Below, one piece after another: positions 60,726 to 64,000 of a DNA stretch of 64,000 nt. A program made the translations under genes and the position numbers. Under the pieces are notes generated by a model that had not been told where the DNA came from, did no database searches, and worked only from the letters and a program-made list of their open reading frames with translations. Each line of letters opens with the position of its first letter. The stretch's first letter is position 1. Source of the stretch: Trichoplusia ni. Lineage: Eukaryota; Arthropoda; Insecta; Lepidoptera; Noctuidae. The stretch is from NCBI RefSeq assembly GCF_003590095.1, contig NC_039499.1:4154001-4218000 (forward strand), read 5' to 3'.

Positions 60726-61611
60726 CGTTGATATAATATATTGATATTTGTGATTAAAATAATTAGGACTTAATGCTAGTAGCATAGAGTCGTTTTTTGA
60801 GGTAGCATTGATAAATGTTCTATGGTATAGTGAAAGACCTTATCAACTTTTCAAGTAGGTGGGGAGGCTTTCCACTCATCACGAGGTAAAGAAATAAAAA
60901 AAACCTATCTTGATTATCGTATCTGAGTGTCCTAGACACGAACTATGGAAAATGTGGTAATGGGCTTTTAAAATTAAATATAAGGGAATGGGTAAAGTCG
61001 CTGTGCAACTTAGCCTATTCATTGATTATCAAAATAATATCGGGAAAAAGCATTATAAATTTATCAAAATTACACATATTTTTCATTCTTATATGGTCTC
61101 TTAAGTACATATAGGTAGGTAATTTTATTCAAATCCTTTATTAAACCTCGCAAGTTAGTTATTAAGTAATTTTACAAATTCTGCAATGGAATGACTCTAT
61201 TAAAATGCAATGGTCATTAGGTGACGAGTGCGCAGTGACGACTGTGCACAGGAAATCGGTTGCATTATTACTGCAAGCCATTATGCGTAAAACTATGCAG
61301 GCAAAATATATTCTACGAAATTTACTTTAATTACATAGACAAAAGTATGTTTTAGATTTAAGCAAAATCTTGTTTTAGACTTATGTGATGTGATATACCC
61401 GAAAGGATGTAGGTAGGTACGTATACAGCCACATTGTTTTCAGTAGGTGTATATGTAGTCATAAGTGTGTACCGCTTACTACCAATCAATCAGCCACGTG
61501 GTCTGCATGAATCGTCAGTTCATGAATGAACATAGACAGTGGTATCAGTTGATTGGAAGTAGGTGGGTGGTCGGGGGCGCGCGGCAGTCCGCGGGCGGGC
61601 CGGACCGAGCG

Positions 61612-62112
61612 ATGTCGCGTCGCCCGCACCCCCGGCCGCGCCTACTGTCGCGTCCCTGCCGGCAGGCCGCGCCGGAGCCCGCGCCCGCGCCCGACCCGCC
61701 GCCGCAGCAGCCCGACCAGCACTCCGAGGATGAGCGGGAGCCCGGCGACTGGCGCCCCTCCCGCCCGTCGACACCGCCGCAACGAACCGACGACATCTCT
61801 GAAGGTTCCGAGGCGACCGCTCGACCAACTAGGACTGAACCAGCAAGCCGTTACGCGAATCTCAACTATTGGAAGGCCAGACGTGTCACCTTTTACCGAA
61901 ATGGAGATCCTTTCCATCCCGGAGTCGAGTTCCGGTTCAAACCTGGTCGAGACCTGGCGTCTATGGACGCCCTCCTGGACAGGCTGTCAGAAAGGTTGGA
62001 GCTGCCGCGTGGGGCACGGTTCATCTTTGGCATGGATGGAGACAGGAAGTACAGGCTCGAGGAGCTGGAGGACGGAGCCTCGTATGTCGTCTCTTCGTAC
62101 AAAACTTTTAAG
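61612..62112 (+). CDS. Doublecortin-domain protein, N-terminal exon
   Basis: From ATG 61612 the exon encodes 167 residues and ends in TTTAAG with donor GTTAGT at 62113, phase 0. Residues 1-80 are a Pro/Arg-rich, disordered leader (PEPAPAPDPPPQQPDQ). Residues about 89-167 form a doublecortin fold: RRVTFYRNGDPFHPGVEF, MDALLDRLSERLELPRGARF, YRLEELEDGASYVVSS. Doublecortin domains bind microtubules. The sequence and the single-domain N-terminal placement suggest the insect DCX-EMAP protein, a ciliary and chordotonal microtubule protein, but the rest of the gene lies beyond the window. The frame stays open upstream to a Met at 61465; I chose 61612 because the CpG-rich segment around it looks like a leader. 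Confidence 0.75.
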
Positions 62113-62520
62113 GTTAGTTCTTATTATTTACATATGCTACACATGTTACACGTGTCATCAGTTCCTAAATCAGTTCTGAAAAGTTATAAGTTTAAATTTA
62201 AACAGTCAGGTCAAGAAAATATCGGTGATGCTCTTTGGGGTATGGTCCATGTGATATCTTTTCACTTGTTGTCACTTACAATGACGTCTCAATGAGGTCT
62301 TCTGATTCTACATAGGTATACATGACATACTAATGGTTCATTGGTTTCATAGTGCGAAAATAGTAACATCTTCATTTGTACTGCAACTGTATCTGTAAGT
62401 AACTGTATCTATCAGAAAGATTACTTATCTTACCTTCATGAAACAATCGTTATTTTGCGTTTAACAGAGTTACAGTGCCTAAAATACTGCCATCATTACG
62501 TTCAAACTGTATAGCTTAGC

Positions 62521-62712
62521 TCAAAGTAAATCTAGAATTGGAGTCCGCAATACACAATACATGCCTGCCCCAATTCCTGCCGCAAAAATAACAATTACAA
62601 AAATTTCATTTATGAAACAATTACCGTAAGTTTCGTGAACGCCAAATGTCGCTCGGCCTTGAAGATGTGGGTCATAGGATAAGGGCCACGCACCAAAACC
62701 TCTTATTTGCAT
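62521..62712 (-). CDS. Small single-pass membrane protein or retrocopy, unidentified
   Basis: An uninterrupted 63-codon frame starts MQIRGFGAWPLSYDPHLQGR and continues through a hydrophobic segment, about residues 34-53 (INEIFVIVIFAAGIGAGMYC), to a stop at 62521. The shape, a short polar head and one helix near the C-terminus, is that of small mitochondrial inner-membrane subunits, but I recognise no family. It lies in the intron after the doublecortin exon, antisense. It could be an intronless nested gene, a processed copy, or chance. Confidence 0.35.
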   Translation of the reverse strand: MQIRGFGAWPLSYDPHLQGRATFGVHETYGNCFINEIFVIVIFAAGIGAGMYCVLRTPILDLL

Positions 62713-62799
62713 TTTGATTATACACAAAAACTTTGTTTTGTTTCGATAAGCCTTTAATTGCAAGTAAATTGCGTTTGGGCTAAACACTATTAATTTAGG

Positions 62800-64000
62800 G
62801 TTAGGAAATTGTTGGAAATTCGAATGATTTTCTTATGGAGTAAGTCTTGATTTGCGTGTTTGCTAATTTTTTTTTGTAATTCGGTTAGGTTGCGTAATTT
62901 TACTACGATTTACTTTAACGTTTTATAGTACCTTCTATAAACTACAATTTTCATTAATTTGACGATTCTACTGAATTATTTTCGTTTTTAGAATTGAAAA
63001 AAAAAACAGGTAGGTATCATCAAATCAAATAAGTATAACTTCCATTCGCCTTATTCAATTATTATAGTTGCAATAGAAGATAGTTGAGGTGGACAAATGC
63101 GATTCTAAAGCAACCCTTTATTTGTAAAATATAATGTAATGATTACATACATAAGTTAAACAACAAAGGCAAATGATATAAAGTAAAAACGTTAGCAAAA
63201 CACAAAGATATGCAGTTAGCAGGCAACTTGTCTTCGGCGTTGTGAACCAGACAGCTCAGAGAGACAGTTTTAGTTTAACACTGTAGATAACGAAAGTACT
63301 TACTATTTAAGCAATTAAATGTCCACGGCTAGAGATTATCTTAATTTATTGAAAGATTATTACTGACTTAAATTACAAAGACAAGACAAAAATACAAAGA
63401 ATATTGAACTTTGACATAGGTAGTGGTCGATACTAATTTCAAAATAATTACAAAATCCTAAGACTTAAATAACACGTCAAAATGTTTTAATAATCAATCT
63501 TATTTTTACCTTAAATGACAAATATATAATGAATTAACCCAACTAACATTATGTATATGAATACGTGATCTTTTGTACCGCATTCACGCATTTAATCGTT
63601 CTTAAACTTCAGTACATAGGCCATGAAAGAGCACTAACCGAGTAAAACATCAGAACGCAGTTAAAAAAGAAAATTGGTTTAAATCATTGTTATACTTTAA
63701 ACCATACATGTCATTGTATAAGCTTTAACATGAAGTACTCTCCATAAACGTGGATTATAGTTTTACTGCTCGCGCAAAGCCTACGACCGCTGGACGCTGG
63801 CAACGACATCTACAGGGCAATGCACCACCTTGCACTTAATATGCATCAAGGCAACGCGTGGATTAGCGACACAGCGATTACTACGCCGGCTGTTGGCGAT
63901 ACTGGACGTGTTATCTTTACTTTAGTATTAAAACACATGTTTTATATGAGTTTTAGGGCTTGGTGTAAGTCTGCCACTGTATTTGTAGGCTTTTTCAACG
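62800..64000. other. Probable intron of the doublecortin gene
   Basis: AT-rich sequence without a recognised exon up to the right edge. A GC-richer patch at 63770-63905 contains no supported reading frame and may be repeat-derived. Confidence 0.4.

Noticed and set aside
61520..61917. Several Arg/Ala/Gly-rich frames on both strands around 61.5-61.9 kb
   Set aside because: They are alternative readings of the GC-rich doublecortin exon; only one plus-strand frame encodes a recognisable domain and ends at a donor.
1..64000. CRISPR arrays, bacterial operons, viral insertions
   Set aside because: No direct-repeat/spacer array, ribosome-binding-site pattern or viral gene was found. The genes are spliced and eukaryotic, and the only reverse transcriptase is that of a non-LTR element.

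Overview
The window is nuclear DNA from a moth or butterfly (Lepidoptera), on an AT-rich, intron-rich, repeat-laden background. The organism call rests on the split genes with GT-AG introns and on several short interspersed repeats of types I associate with lepidopteran genomes. Nothing bacterial or viral was seen. I derived exon boundaries by hand from reading frame, splice sites and family similarity; no search was run.

Layout. Bases 1-16069 look like non-coding or intronic sequence with a 1000-N assembly gap (10605-11604) and two tRNA-derived SINEs. A first coding exon on the minus strand (16070-16162) with a GC-rich leader starts an unidentified gene. Bases 16400-26957 hold repeats and hairpins but no recognised gene. 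Bases 26958-41629 (minus) carry a complete class IA phosphoinositide 3-kinase catalytic subunit in 18 coding exons (1061 aa). Its 4.4-kb intron 3 contains an entire gene on the opposite strand, the axonemal radial-spoke protein LRRC23 (35627-37218). Bases 42939-47147 (plus) carry NSUN5, a 28S rRNA cytosine-5 methyltransferase (6 exons, 637 aa). Its intron 2 contains the whole V-ATPase assembly factor VMA21 in the same orientation. The kinase and NSUN5 are head to head, about 1.3 kb apart.

Bases 47931-49080 form a 1150-bp, almost perfect foldback element: arms of 509 and 512 bp, a 129-bp loop, an exact 8-bp target-site duplication, and ten internal copies of a 13-15 bp motif. This is the most striking structure in the window. 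A terminal coding exon of an unidentified minus-strand gene lies at 49918-50095. Bases 52735-56260 are a recently inserted non-LTR retrotransposon (minus strand), itself broken by a 249-bp insertion. From about 58.9 kb to the right edge there is probably a plus-strand gene. It has a candidate start exon at 59252-59284 and a doublecortin-domain exon at 61612-62112, with one small antisense open frame in the following intron.

The genes do not form a pathway. The kinase is growth signalling at the plasma membrane, NSUN5 is ribosome modification, VMA21 is proton-pump assembly, and LRRC23 and the doublecortin protein relate to microtubules or cilia. What joins them is physical nesting and shared promoter regions.
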